Part shown: piece after piece, positions 1 through 7,338 of the stretch
Position numbering within the stretch: the first letter of the stretch is position 1
How the letters are laid out: each line of letters starts with the position of its first letter
NCBI GenBank assembly: GCA_948907985.1
Contig: CAQWMM010000043.1
Location: 1 to 15,379, forward strand
DNA: 15,379 nt
Source: an uncultured Bacillota bacterium
GTDB lineage: Bacteria; Bacillota; Dehalobacteriia; UBA4068; UBA4997
Reading direction: 5' to 3'
The notes under the pieces: generated by a model
The model's input: the letters and a program-made list of their open reading frames with translations, nothing else
What the model was told of the DNA's origin: nothing
Database searches by the model: none
Position numbers and translations under genes: made by a program

Positions 1-131
1 CGGCGGCCGAGGCGGGGGATGAAGTGTTGCTTTCGCCGGCCAGCGCCAGCTGGGGAATGTTCAGCAATTTTGAAGAGCGCGGACGCCGCTTTAAGGAGTT
101 GGTGCAGCAAATTGCCGGAAAATCCAAATGA
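1..131 (+). CDS. murD: UDP-N-acetylmuramoylalanine--D-glutamate ligase (MurD), C-terminal end only
   Basis: The first 131 bases hold the last 42 codons of an open frame that begins outside the window (first complete codon at 3, TGA at 129-131). The peptide reads GDEVLLSPASASWGMF, then NFEERGRRFKELV, which matches the conserved C-terminal domain of MurD. In that family the SPA-AS-D/W-MF stretch lies near the D-glutamate site. MurD is the cytoplasmic ATP-dependent ligase that adds D-Glu to UDP-MurNAc-L-Ala. Its position just before ftsW and murG is the usual dcw order and supports the call. Only the tail is visible, so nothing can be said about the catalytic core or the start. Confidence 0.88.
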   Translation, partial: AAEAGDEVLLSPASASWGMFSNFEERGRRFKELVQQIAGKSK

Positions 132-333
132 AATAAAATTCCGCCAGCAGACGTTATAGCATAATCTTGCGGAATTGGTAAAAAAAATCGGACGTCAGGT
201 ATAAATAGGCGTACTTTAGCATAATTTTTAGACGACTTGGTCTGGAATATCATATGGCCTTTCTGTTAAAATAATAATATAAGCAGACAAGGTTGTTTTA
301 CTGTTTTTATATTGCTGGGGAGGGGGAAAAAGC
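132..333. other. Spacer between murD and ftsW, no gene seen
   Basis: This 202-bp AT-rich spacer is unusually long for the interior of a dcw cluster. It contains an 8-bp inverted repeat (AATTCCGC at 137-144, GCGGAATT at 169-176, 24-nt loop) with no T-tract after it. It also has a 9-bp direct repeat TAGCATAAT at 157-165 and 217-225, exactly 60 bp apart. Several -10-like AT-rich hexamers occur (CATAAT 160-165 and 220-225, TAAAAT 267-272, TAATAT 275-280), but none has a good -35 at the right distance. I see no convincing open frame. A promoter for ftsW downward is plausible but not demonstrated. Confidence 0.5.
317..326 (+). promoter_or_regulatory. Shine-Dalgarno site setting the TTG start of ftsW
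   Basis: GGGGAGGGGG lies 7 nt before the TTG at 334. It is the only strong SD near the 5' end of the frame and supports a TTG start encoding MANKRGHIDYW. Confidence 0.75.
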
Positions 334-1446
334 TTGGCCAACAAAAGAGGGCACATTGATTACTGGTTGTTTTTGATTGTGTTTATTTTGGTTTGCATTG
401 GTTTGGTTATGGTTCTCTCGGCCAGTCATTATGTGGCAACCTATGACAAAGGCGATTCCTACTATTTTCTGAAAAAACAGCTGATTAACGGTTCTTTAGG
501 GCTGGTGGCCATGTTTTTGGCTATCAATATTGATTATCATACCTATGGCCGTCTGCATAACATCATTTTTTGGATTGGCGTTTCGCTGATGGTGCTGGGT
601 ATGTTCACCACGATGGGCGATACCGGCGGCAGCGGTGAGGGTTCTAAACGCTGGCTGGTAATTGCCGGTATTCGCTTTCAGCCCTCTGATGTTATGAAAC
701 TTTCGGTTCTGGTGCAGATATCCTATTTGTTAGCCAAGCGTAAAAAACCTTTTAAAACTTTTTTCGGGGATTTTTTCCCGTATTTGGTATTTACCGGCTT
801 TTGCTGCGGTCTGGTGGCGATCATGGATTTGGGAACCGGTATTGCCATGGGTATTACGCTGATGTTGATTTTCTTGATTGTCGGCGTACCCAAGCGCCAT
901 TTGCTGGGGCTTGTTTTGGCGGCAATCGGCGCGGTGGCCCTGCTGATTGCCATGAAACCATACCGTTTGAAACGTCTGACCAGCTTTTTAGATCCCTGGT
1001 CGGATTATTACGGTAAGGGCTATCAGGTTATTCAATCGCTGCTGGCGATTGGCTCTGGCGGTTTGATGGGCGTTGGCCTGGGCAACGGCGGCGCAAAATG
1101 GTATTATCTGCCGGACCAGCATACGGATTTTATTTTTGCAACTTTAGTGGAAGAGGGCGGCTGTCTGGCCGGGCTGGTGGTTCTGCTGCTGTTTTTGGCC
1201 TTTACCTGGCGCGGATTGACGATTGCCCTTAAGGTTAATGATTATTTTGGCAGTCTGTTGGCCAGCGGCTTAACTCTGATGGTGAGCGTGCAGGCTTTGG
1301 TTAATATTTCCGTCGCTTTGGGCCTGATGCCGGTAACCGGTATACCGCTGCCGTTTATCAGCTATGGCGGTACCTCATTAGTTATTTCGTTAGCGGCGGT
1401 GGGCGTGTTGCTGAATATATCCCGCCACGCCAAACTGGAAAAATAG
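334..1446 (+). CDS. ftsW: Septal peptidoglycan polymerase FtsW (SEDS family; SpoVE-like)
   Basis: A 370-residue SEDS-family integral membrane protein with about ten hydrophobic segments. FtsW polymerises lipid II into glycan strands at the septum together with a class B PBP. Family hallmarks seen are the first membrane segment with LSAS (residues 28-31), the GSKRWL stretch around 104-109, the extracellular loop HTDFIFATLVEEGG (about 265-278) carrying acidic residues implicated in catalysis, and the near-C-terminal LPFISYGGTSL. The TTG start is chosen from the SD at 317-326. Position after murD and before murG favours FtsW/SpoVE over RodA. In sporeformers the same slot is held by spoVE, and sequence alone does not separate them cleanly. 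Length is normal and no defect is seen. Confidence 0.92.
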   Translation: MANKRGHIDYWLFLIVFILVCIGLVMVLSASHYVATYDKGDSYYFLKKQLINGSLGLVAMFLAINIDYHTYGRLHNIIFWIGVSLMVLGMFTTMGDTGGSGEGSKRWLVIAGIRFQPSDVMKLSVLVQISYLLAKRKKPFKTFFGDFFPYLVFTGFCCGLVAIMDLGTGIAMGITLMLIFLIVGVPKRHLLGLVLAAIGAVALLIAMKPYRLKRLTSFLDPWSDYYGKGYQVIQSLLAIGSGGLMGVGLGNGGAKWYYLPDQHTDFIFATLVEEGGCLAGLVVLLLFLAFTWRGLTIALKVNDYFGSLLASGLTLMVSVQALVNISVALGLMPVTGIPLPFISYGGTSLVISLAAVGVLLNISRHAKLEK

Positions 1447-1477
1447 TTTTGAACACTGGTTTTTAGACAGAAAAATC

Positions 1478-1491
1478 CTTATAAATATAAG
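1478..1491. repeat. Short palindrome between ftsW and murG
   Basis: CTTATA-AA-TATAAG is a perfect 6-bp inverted repeat with a 2-nt centre, flanked at a distance by ATCC and GGAT. It lies 17 bp before the murG ATG. Being A/T-only in the core, it would be a weak hairpin. It may be chance in AT-rich spacer or a protein-binding site. Confidence 0.3.
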
Positions 1492-1507
1492 AAACGGATT
1501 GATTTGT

Positions 1508-2635
1508 ATGAATGTTATGCTTAGCGGCGGCGGCACCGGCGGCCATATATATCCGGCCCTGGCGGTGGCGGAGGCTTTGTTGCAGCGCTATCCGGATTCC
1601 AAAATTATTTATGTGGGCAATGCCGACGGTATGGAGCATCAGTTGGCGGAAGAAGCCGGTTATAAATTTATTCCAATAAGCGTGGCCGGCTTTAAGAGCC
1701 ATGGCCTGCTGCAAACCCTAAAGGTTTTTTACAAAAACTGGCGCGGGCTGGCGCAGGCCAAAGCGCTGCTGCGTGATTTCCGCCCGGATCTGGTTATTGG
1801 CACCGGCGGCTACGCCTGCGGCCCTTTACTGCTGGAGGCCGCCCGGCTGCATATTCCAACGCTTTTGCATGAACAAAACGCCGTAATGGGTAAGACTAAT
1901 AAAATTCTCAGCAAACGCGTTGGTAAAATTTGTTTAACCTTTCCGATTACTGATCTGCCGGTTAATGTTGCCAATAAAACAATTTTAACTGGCCTGCCGG
2001 TGCGGCAGGCGATTTTGCAGACTGATCCCGGCGCGGCCCGCCGCCAGCTAGGTTTGGCTCCTGACAAACCGGTGTTGGTGATGACCGGCGGCAGTCAGGG
2101 GGCGCGGCATCTTAATCAGGCTTTGGCCGGGCTTTGGCCGGAGTTGTTAGCGGCAGGCGTTCAGATTGTGCATATCACCGGTGAAAAGCTTTTCGATGAA
2201 ACGGCCGAGCTGGCTAAAAAAGCCGGCTTGTCAACGGGGCCGGCGGATAATCCCAGGGCCAGCGCGGGTTTTTTGCTGTTGCCTTATCTGCATCATATGG
2301 AATATGCTCTGGCGGCGGCTGATGTGGTCGTCAGCCGGGCGGGAGCCTCTTTTTTGGCCGAGGTTATGGCGCTGGGCAGAGCCGCCGTTCTGGTGCCGTA
2401 TCCTTATGCTGCCGGTAATCACCAGGTTTATAACGCCCGCTCTTTGGTGGACGCAGGGGCGGCGCTGTTAATTGAAGATCAGGCGCTTTCAGCTGAATCA
2501 TTGAAAGATGCTTTGCTAAAAACGCTTTTTGATACAAAGCTGCGAAAAAAAATGGCGGCAAATTCAGCCGCCTTAGGCAGGCGGGATGCCGCAGATAATA
2601 TTGTTAAAGCTGCGGCGGCTGTGGCCGGGTTTTAA
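1508..2635 (+). CDS. murG: UDP-GlcNAc:undecaprenyl-PP-MurNAc-pentapeptide GlcNAc transferase MurG
   Basis: A 375-residue GT28 glycosyltransferase that converts lipid I to lipid II on the inner face of the membrane. The N-terminal glycine loop SGGGTGGHIYPALA (residues 6-19) binds the lipid-diphosphate side. TGGYACGP (99-106) and HEQN (121-124) are conserved core motifs. TGGSQGARHLN (193-203) is the C-domain glycine loop, and SRAGASFLAEV (276-286) holds the glutamate (285) expected to contact UDP-GlcNAc. The ATG at 1508 gives MNVMLSGGGTGGH, the usual family N-terminus. An in-frame TTG at 1499 would add three residues but has no SD at usable distance. The SD for the ATG is itself weak (ACGGA about 9 nt upstream), so translation may depend partly on ftsW. 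Confidence 0.95.
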   Translation: MNVMLSGGGTGGHIYPALAVAEALLQRYPDSKIIYVGNADGMEHQLAEEAGYKFIPISVAGFKSHGLLQTLKVFYKNWRGLAQAKALLRDFRPDLVIGTGGYACGPLLLEAARLHIPTLLHEQNAVMGKTNKILSKRVGKICLTFPITDLPVNVANKTILTGLPVRQAILQTDPGAARRQLGLAPDKPVLVMTGGSQGARHLNQALAGLWPELLAAGVQIVHITGEKLFDETAELAKKAGLSTGPADNPRASAGFLLLPYLHHMEYALAAADVVVSRAGASFLAEVMALGRAAVLVPYPYAAGNHQVYNARSLVDAGAALLIEDQALSAESLKDALLKTLFDTKLRKKMAANSAALGRRDAADNIVKAAAAVAGF

Positions 2636-2650
2636 ACAGCCATAGCTGTT

Positions 2651-2658
2651 GGGGGAGG
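2651..2658 (+). promoter_or_regulatory. Shine-Dalgarno site deciding the murC start
   Basis: GGGGGAGG lies 8 nt before the TTG at 2667. An earlier in-frame TTG at 2649 overlaps this SD itself and is therefore an unlikely start. Confidence 0.7.
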
Positions 2659-2666
2659 AAAAAGTT

Positions 2667-4058
2667 TTGATTGATTCTTGTAAACATGTACATTTTGTAG
2701 CGATCGGCGGTATCGGAATGAGCGCCCTGGCGCGTATTTTAAACGGCTGGGGGGTTAGGGTTTCCGGCTCCGATGTGGTGGATAGTGTAATGACGCGTGA
2801 GCTTGCGGGCCTTGGTATAACTGTATACCAAGGGCATGATGCTGAAAATTTGGCCTCGGATGTGGATTTGTTGGTTTATTCTTCGGTTATTCGTCCCGAT
2901 AATCCTGAGTATGCCGAGGCTGCGCGCCGGGGTATTAAAATTATCTGCCGGGCCGAGCTTTTGGCGGAAATGCTGCGCATGCGCAGTGGGATTGCGGTGG
3001 CCGGGGCCCATGGCAAAACCACCACCACCGGTATGATCGGCACGGCGCTTTTGCACATGCAGCAGCAGCCAACGATTGTGGTTGGTGGGGTGCTGGCCAA
3101 TATTAAGGCTAATTCCTGTTGGGGGACTGGCGAATATATGGTTGCCGAGGCAGACGAAAGCGATGGCTCGTTTTTGCTGTTGCCTGCCAAGGTGGCGGTC
3201 GTTACCAATGTTGAAAACGATCACCTGGACCATTACGGCAATATGGAGAATTTAATCAAAGCCTTTGAGCAGTTTATTAATCAGCTGCCGGCCACGGGGC
3301 GGGCGGTGCTGGGGTTGGATTGCCCAATTCTCAAAGAGATGGCCGGTCGGATTTGCAGCCGCTTTGTCAGTTTCGCTTTACATGATCAGACTGCCGATTA
3401 TACGGTCGGAGAGATTAAATTCCAGGGCTTCGGCAGTCGTTGTCAGGTGTTTTACCACGGCAAGCCGCTTGGCGATTTGCAGCTTAAAGTTCCGGGAGAG
3501 TATAACGTGGCTAATGCTTTGGCGGCAGTGGCGACTTTGCATAGTCTGGGCTTTGAATTTGCGGATATTGCGGCTGGACTGGCTGTGTTTAAGGGAACTG
3601 GCCGCCGCTTTGAAATGCTGGGGCAGGATGCAGCCCGGCAAATTTCTGTTTTTGACGATTACGCGCATCATCCCAGCGAGATTAAAGCCCTGCTGCAAGG
3701 GGTTAAACGTTTGGCTCCCCGGCGTTTGGTGGTGGTTTTTCAGCCTCATCGCTATTCGCGCACTAAGCTTTTGTTTAAGGAGTTCGCCTCGGCTTTTGAC
3801 CAATCCGACGTTCTGGTATTAAATGAGATTTATCCGGCCTTTGAACAGCCGATTGAGGGGGTAAACTCGCAGGCTTTAGCTAAGGCGGTACGCAGCCGGG
3901 GCAAAAAATTCCCGGTTTATTATGCCAGAACGGAAAAAGACGTTTTGCAGACTCTGGACAGAGTGGTAGAAAACGGTGATCTGGTTTTGATTGCCGGCGC
4001 GGGCAATATACGGCATACCGGCGAGATGTATGCAGCGCAGATTGAAAGAGAGCATTGA
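2667..4058 (+). CDS. murC: UDP-N-acetylmuramate--L-alanine ligase MurC
   Basis: A 463-residue Mur ligase that couples L-Ala to UDP-MurNAc with ATP, the first peptide step of the pathway. The N-terminal Rossmann domain shows FVAIGGIGMSALA (10-22). The ATP-binding P-loop is AVAGAHGKTTTTG (110-122). The central domain shows EADESDGSF (161-169) and VTNVENDHLDHYG. The C-terminal domain contains DDYAHHPSEIKALL and VFQPHRYSRT, and the protein ends with GAGNIRHTGE where many homologues have GAGDI. The TTG start at 2667 is chosen for its SD. A start at 2649 would add six residues. It lies 31 bp after murG and its stop almost touches the murB start, so it sits inside the same operon. Length is typical. 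Confidence 0.94.
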   Translation: MIDSCKHVHFVAIGGIGMSALARILNGWGVRVSGSDVVDSVMTRELAGLGITVYQGHDAENLASDVDLLVYSSVIRPDNPEYAEAARRGIKIICRAELLAEMLRMRSGIAVAGAHGKTTTTGMIGTALLHMQQQPTIVVGGVLANIKANSCWGTGEYMVAEADESDGSFLLLPAKVAVVTNVENDHLDHYGNMENLIKAFEQFINQLPATGRAVLGLDCPILKEMAGRICSRFVSFALHDQTADYTVGEIKFQGFGSRCQVFYHGKPLGDLQLKVPGEYNVANALAAVATLHSLGFEFADIAAGLAVFKGTGRRFEMLGQDAARQISVFDDYAHHPSEIKALLQGVKRLAPRRLVVVFQPHRYSRTKLLFKEFASAFDQSDVLVLNEIYPAFEQPIEGVNSQALAKAVRSRGKKFPVYYARTEKDVLQTLDRVVENGDLVLIAGAGNIRHTGEMYAAQIEREH

Positions 4059-4060
4059 TT

Positions 4061-5014
4061 ATGAACTATACAGAGCAAAAAATGGCCGGGTTGTTTGCGG
4101 CGTTTTCCGGTATTATTCGCCCAAACGCTCCAATGTCTGAATATACATCCTGGCGGATTGGCGGCCCGGCGGATTGGTTGCTGGAGGCGGCCTCGGTTGA
4201 GGATGTCTTGCAAACGCTGACTTTTTGTCGAGAGAACAATATTCCCCTGACTGTGATTGGCCGGGGCAGTAATTTGCTGGTTTCTGATCTGGGAATTGCC
4301 GGGGTGGTTCTGCGGATTGGCGAGCTGTTAAATAAGGTGGAAATTCTGCCGGATACTTATAATGACGGCGAATACCTGGTTAAAGCCGAATGCGGGGTTT
4401 TGTTGGCTGCTTTAAGCCGGCAAACGGCCGAAGCCGGCCTGACCGGTTTAGAATGGGCCTGCGGCATCCCCGGCAACTTGGGCGGCGCTTTGATGATGAA
4501 CGCCGGGGCTTATGGTTCTTCAATTAGCGAGTATGTAACCGAAGTGCAGGCGGCGGCATATACTGGGGCAGAAACACAAAAGGCGGTTTTGCAGATTTTG
4601 CAGGGAGATAAACTGAATTTTAGTTATCGCAGCGGTTGTTTGGCAGAAAATATGGCGGCGTTGAACGTAACCCTGCGCCTGACGGCCGGCGACCGGCAGT
4701 CTTCCCTGGAGCGAATCAGTGAGATTTTGCTTTCGCGTCGGCAGAGCCAGCCTTTGGAATATCCCTCGGCAGGCAGCGTGTTCCGCAATCCCGAAGGTTC
4801 CCATGCCGGTTATTTGATTGAACAGGCGGGATGTAAGGGAATGTGTTGCGGTAAAGCTCAGGTTTCCCAAAAACATGGTAATTTTATTATCAATTTGGGC
4901 GGCGCTACAGCTCGTGATGTATTGAATTTGATTGAACAGGTTCGGCTGATTGTGGCTGAAAAAAGCGGCTTTAATCTGGAAACCGAAGTGCGGCTGCTGG
5001 GTAGAAACGCCTGA
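4061..5014 (+). CDS. murB: UDP-N-acetylenolpyruvoylglucosamine reductase MurB (type II)
   Basis: A 317-residue FAD enzyme that reduces UDP-GlcNAc-enolpyruvate to UDP-MurNAc with NADPH. FAD-binding motifs seen are GRGSNLLVSD (67-76) and GIPGNLGGALMMNAGAYG (135-152). Catalytic elements are FSYR (187-190), the serine in AGSVFRNP (Ser239) and the glutamate in the C-terminal LETEVRLLG. AGYLIEQAG and KHGNFIIN are conserved, and the layout fits the shorter type II MurB found in many Bacillota. The ATG at 4061 has AGAGAG about 8 nt upstream. An in-frame TTG at 4055 overlaps the murC stop and would add two residues. The near-overlap with murC suggests translational coupling. Confidence 0.93.
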   Translation: MNYTEQKMAGLFAAFSGIIRPNAPMSEYTSWRIGGPADWLLEAASVEDVLQTLTFCRENNIPLTVIGRGSNLLVSDLGIAGVVLRIGELLNKVEILPDTYNDGEYLVKAECGVLLAALSRQTAEAGLTGLEWACGIPGNLGGALMMNAGAYGSSISEYVTEVQAAAYTGAETQKAVLQILQGDKLNFSYRSGCLAENMAALNVTLRLTAGDRQSSLERISEILLSRRQSQPLEYPSAGSVFRNPEGSHAGYLIEQAGCKGMCCGKAQVSQKHGNFIINLGGATARDVLNLIEQVRLIVAEKSGFNLETEVRLLGRNA

Positions 5015-5039
5015 AAGGGCCGATGGGATATGACAAAAC

Positions 5040-5047
5040 AGGGGAGG
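5040..5047 (+). promoter_or_regulatory. Shine-Dalgarno site deciding the murA start
   Basis: AGGGGAGG is 8 nt before the ATG at 5056. An in-frame ATG at 5023 lies upstream of this site and has no comparable SD. Starting at 5056 also places the conserved Lys-Asn pair at residues 22-23, as in the family. Confidence 0.75.
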
Positions 5048-5055
5048 CGGCCTGG

Positions 5056-6378
5056 ATGGATAATATTGTGATTAACGGCGGTAGAAAGTTAAACGGAGAA
5101 GTTAAGATAAGCGGCGCTAAAAATGCCGTTTTGCCTGTTATGGCGGCTGCTCTGCTAACCAATGGAACTTGCGTTATCAAAAATGTACCTTGTTTAGACG
5201 ATGTTTCGGTGATGGTTTCGGTTCTGCAAGAACTTTCGGTGCGGGTTAGCTGGCATAATGATATTTTGCGCCTGGACTGTTCGCAGGTTTCGCCGGTGGC
5301 GCCCAGCCCGGAAATTTTAGGGCGGATCAGAGCCTCTAACCTGATATTGGGGCCTTTGCTGGGACGTTTTAAAGAGGCGGAAATTGGCGCTTGCGGCGGG
5401 TGTTCTATCGGCAGCCGGCCAATGGATTTGCATTTTGCAGCGCTGGAGGCCCTGGGGGCGAAAATTCTGCCGCTGGAGGCGGGATATTTTGCGTTTGTCA
5501 AAAGCCTGCGCGGTGCGGAGATTCATTTGGCTTTTCCCAGCGTTGGCGCGACGGAAAATCTGTTGATGGCGGCTGCTCTGGCTGAGGGTACGACGGTTTT
5601 ACACAATGCGGCGGCTGAGCCGGAAATTGCCGATCTGGCTGCATTTATTAACGCTATGGGTGGCCGGATAAGCGGCGCCGGCAGCAATATTATTACTATT
5701 GAAGGCGTAAAAAAACTAAATGGCGCGGAATTTACGGTTATGCCGGACAGAATAGAAACCGGTACGCTGCTTTTGGCCGGGGCCATGTGCGGGGGCCGGC
5801 TTTATCTTAAAGGAGCGCGCTTTGAACATAATACGGCATTGCTGGACGCTATGCGGCAGGCTGGAATTAATTTTACATATAATAAACCGGGCGATAGCGC
5901 TTATATTGAAGTACAAAGCGCCGGTGGACGCCCCTGGCCGCTGCCGCAGATTGTTACGGCATCATATCCGGGGTTCCCTACGGATATGCAGCCGCAGCTT
6001 ACGGCGATGCTCTGTTTGGCGCAGGGCCGTTCATCCGTTTGTGAGCGTATTTTTGAAAATCGGCTGACCTTTGTTAATGAACTAAAAAAGATGGGGGCTG
6101 CTATACAAGCACATGATAACTGTGCTATAATAGATGGTGTGGCCCGGCTGCATGGCGCGGTAGTCAGAGCGCCGGATCTGCGGGCCGGGGCGGCGCTGGC
6201 TTTGGCCGGCCTGGCGGCACAGGGATGTACTGTAATAGAGCAGGCGGAATATATAGACCGGGGATATGAGGATTTTGTTGAAAAGCTGTGCAGCCTGGGG
6301 GCGGATATTAGCCGCCAGAGTAAATTTAACACGGTAGTTTGCGGCAAACCGGCGGCGGCTTTTCGCTTGGTTGTTTGA
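5056..6378 (+). CDS. murA: UDP-N-acetylglucosamine 1-carboxyvinyltransferase MurA
   Basis: A 440-residue enolpyruvyl transferase that moves the enolpyruvyl group of PEP to UDP-GlcNAc, the committed step of peptidoglycan precursor synthesis and the target of fosfomycin. The N-terminus INGGRKLNGEVKISGAKNAV includes Lys22-Asn23. The active-site loop GGCSIGSRPMDLH carries the PEP/fosfomycin-reactive cysteine at about residue 116, so the enzyme is predicted to be fosfomycin-sensitive in type. Further family motifs are MPDRIETGT, YPGFPTDMQPQL, IFENRLTFVNELKKMGA and the C-terminal IDRGYEDFVEKLCSLGAD. It lies between murB and ftsQ, a placement known in Clostridia-type dcw clusters. The gene also contains a promoter-like site (see 6102-6131). 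Many Bacillota have a second MurA, and paralogue number is not visible here. Confidence 0.94.
   Translation: MDNIVINGGRKLNGEVKISGAKNAVLPVMAAALLTNGTCVIKNVPCLDDVSVMVSVLQELSVRVSWHNDILRLDCSQVSPVAPSPEILGRIRASNLILGPLLGRFKEAEIGACGGCSIGSRPMDLHFAALEALGAKILPLEAGYFAFVKSLRGAEIHLAFPSVGATENLLMAAALAEGTTVLHNAAAEPEIADLAAFINAMGGRISGAGSNIITIEGVKKLNGAEFTVMPDRIETGTLLLAGAMCGGRLYLKGARFEHNTALLDAMRQAGINFTYNKPGDSAYIEVQSAGGRPWPLPQIVTASYPGFPTDMQPQLTAMLCLAQGRSSVCERIFENRLTFVNELKKMGAAIQAHDNCAIIDGVARLHGAVVRAPDLRAGAALALAGLAAQGCTVIEQAEYIDRGYEDFVEKLCSLGADISRQSKFNTVVCGKPAAAFRLVV
6102..6131 (+). promoter_or_regulatory. Possible internal promoter in murA, directed at ftsQ-ftsZ
   Basis: TGTGCTATAAT at 6121-6131 is a perfect extended -10 element (TGn-TATAAT). 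TATACA at 6102-6107 is a partial -35 match with an 18-nt spacer. The same 12 bases TGTGCTATAATA recur in the aspS promoter. Transcription from here would begin around 6138, within murA, and run into ftsQ and ftsZ. The site falls in coding sequence, so it may be chance. It is read as Cys-Ala-Ile-Ile with two consecutive ATA codons. Confidence 0.4.
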
Positions 6379-6386
6379 TTTTTGGC

Positions 6387-6392
6387 AGGTGA
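6387..6392 (+). promoter_or_regulatory. Shine-Dalgarno site deciding the ftsQ start
   Basis: AGGTGA matches the 3' half of a full SD and ends 4 nt before the TTG at 6397. The earlier in-frame TTG at 6382 has no SD upstream. Confidence 0.5.
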
Positions 6393-6396
6393 AGAA

Positions 6397-7224
6397 TTGG
6401 GCAAAGTAGTTTCATTTGAAGAAGAAGTAAATAAGCGCAAAAAGCAAAAGCGTCGGCGGATTGGCAGCCTGGCCTGGATAGGCTGGGTATGCCTGATGCT
6501 GATTGCGCTTGTTCTGGGCTATGGCTTTGCCCAATCATCAATATTTAATATTCGCAGTATTGAGATTAACGGGATAAACCGCCTTTCCCGAGAGGAAGTT
6601 CTGGCACTTTCCGGTTTTGAAATGGGCGAGCATATTTATGAAGCCAATCTTAATAAGGCGCAAACAATGATTAAAACCAATTTTTGGGTGGAACAGGTTA
6701 GCGTGGAAAGAAAACTGCCCTCAACGTTGTCGATTAACATTAAAGAGCGGGTACCGGTGGCCGCTATCGTGATGCCGGACGCACTTTATATTGTGGACTT
6801 TAGCGGAACTTTGTTATTGAAACAAAAGCTGCTGGACGGTTTGGCGGTTATTCCGATTTCTGGCGTCAGCAATATTGAGGCTGATATAAAACTAGGCACG
6901 GTGATAGAAAATGAGAACGTGGCGGCGGCCCTGTCAGTTATCCGCCAGATGGACGAGCGTTCCGCCGCGTTGATTTCTGAATTGGACGTCAGCAATCAGC
7001 AGAATATTGTGGCACATTTAAGTTATGGCGTTGATTGCTATTTGGGGGATAAAAGCAATTTTGCGCAAAAGTTTACGGTGGCCATGGAGATATTGCAGAG
7101 CGAACGGCAAAAAGGTTTGTTGGAAAGCGTGAACTATGTTGACGTGTCCTTGCCGGAACAGCCCGTTTTGGCCTATTTGAATATGGAACCGCCGTCTGGG
7201 GGCGATCTGTGGCCGTCTTCGTAA
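6397..7224 (+). CDS. ftsQ: Cell division protein FtsQ/DivIB
   Basis: A 275-residue bitopic membrane protein of the divisome, which in known systems forms a complex with FtsL and FtsB. The short cytoplasmic tail is strongly basic (NKRKKQKRRR, residues 12-21). It is followed by one membrane segment at about 22-44 and an external POTRA domain at about 50-119, beginning FNIRSIEINGINRLSREEV and ending KLPSTLSINIKERVP. The remaining approximately 150 residues form the FtsQ/DivIB beta domain, which is poorly conserved at sequence level. The TTG at 6397 is preferred on SD grounds. A TTG at 6382 would add five residues. It starts 18 bp after murA, so it is likely co-transcribed. The usual partner ftsA does not follow. 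Confidence 0.85.
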   Translation: MGKVVSFEEEVNKRKKQKRRRIGSLAWIGWVCLMLIALVLGYGFAQSSIFNIRSIEINGINRLSREEVLALSGFEMGEHIYEANLNKAQTMIKTNFWVEQVSVERKLPSTLSINIKERVPVAAIVMPDALYIVDFSGTLLLKQKLLDGLAVIPISGVSNIEADIKLGTVIENENVAAALSVIRQMDERSAALISELDVSNQQNIVAHLSYGVDCYLGDKSNFAQKFTVAMEILQSERQKGLLESVNYVDVSLPEQPVLAYLNMEPPSGGDLWPSS

Positions 7225-7314
7225 AAAAACTGATTTTATAAAAAATAAAAAAAAATAATGACAATAGCAGGATTTGAAAAAAATGTGCCGAAATAATTCA
7301 AGATAAACTACGTT

Positions 7315-7338
7315 AACTGGCTTTTAAAATTGCCAGTT
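7315..7338 (+). repeat. Hairpin A in the ftsZ leader
   Basis: AACTGGC (7315-7321) and GCCAGTT (7332-7338) form a perfect 7-bp inverted repeat around a 10-nt loop, extendable by two T-G pairs. It is followed by GGG and then TTATATTTTAT, which is not a clean U-tract, so an intrinsic terminator is possible but weak. Confidence 0.6.

Noticed and set aside
137..176. Inverted repeat after murD considered as a terminator
   Set aside because: The 8-bp stem has a 24-nt loop and is followed by GGTAAAAAAAA on the plus strand, not by Ts, so it does not fit an intrinsic terminator for murD.
2739..3233. Long minus-strand open frames opposite murC
   Set aside because: They are antisense to the conserved N-terminal and P-loop regions of MurC and show no domain-like features.
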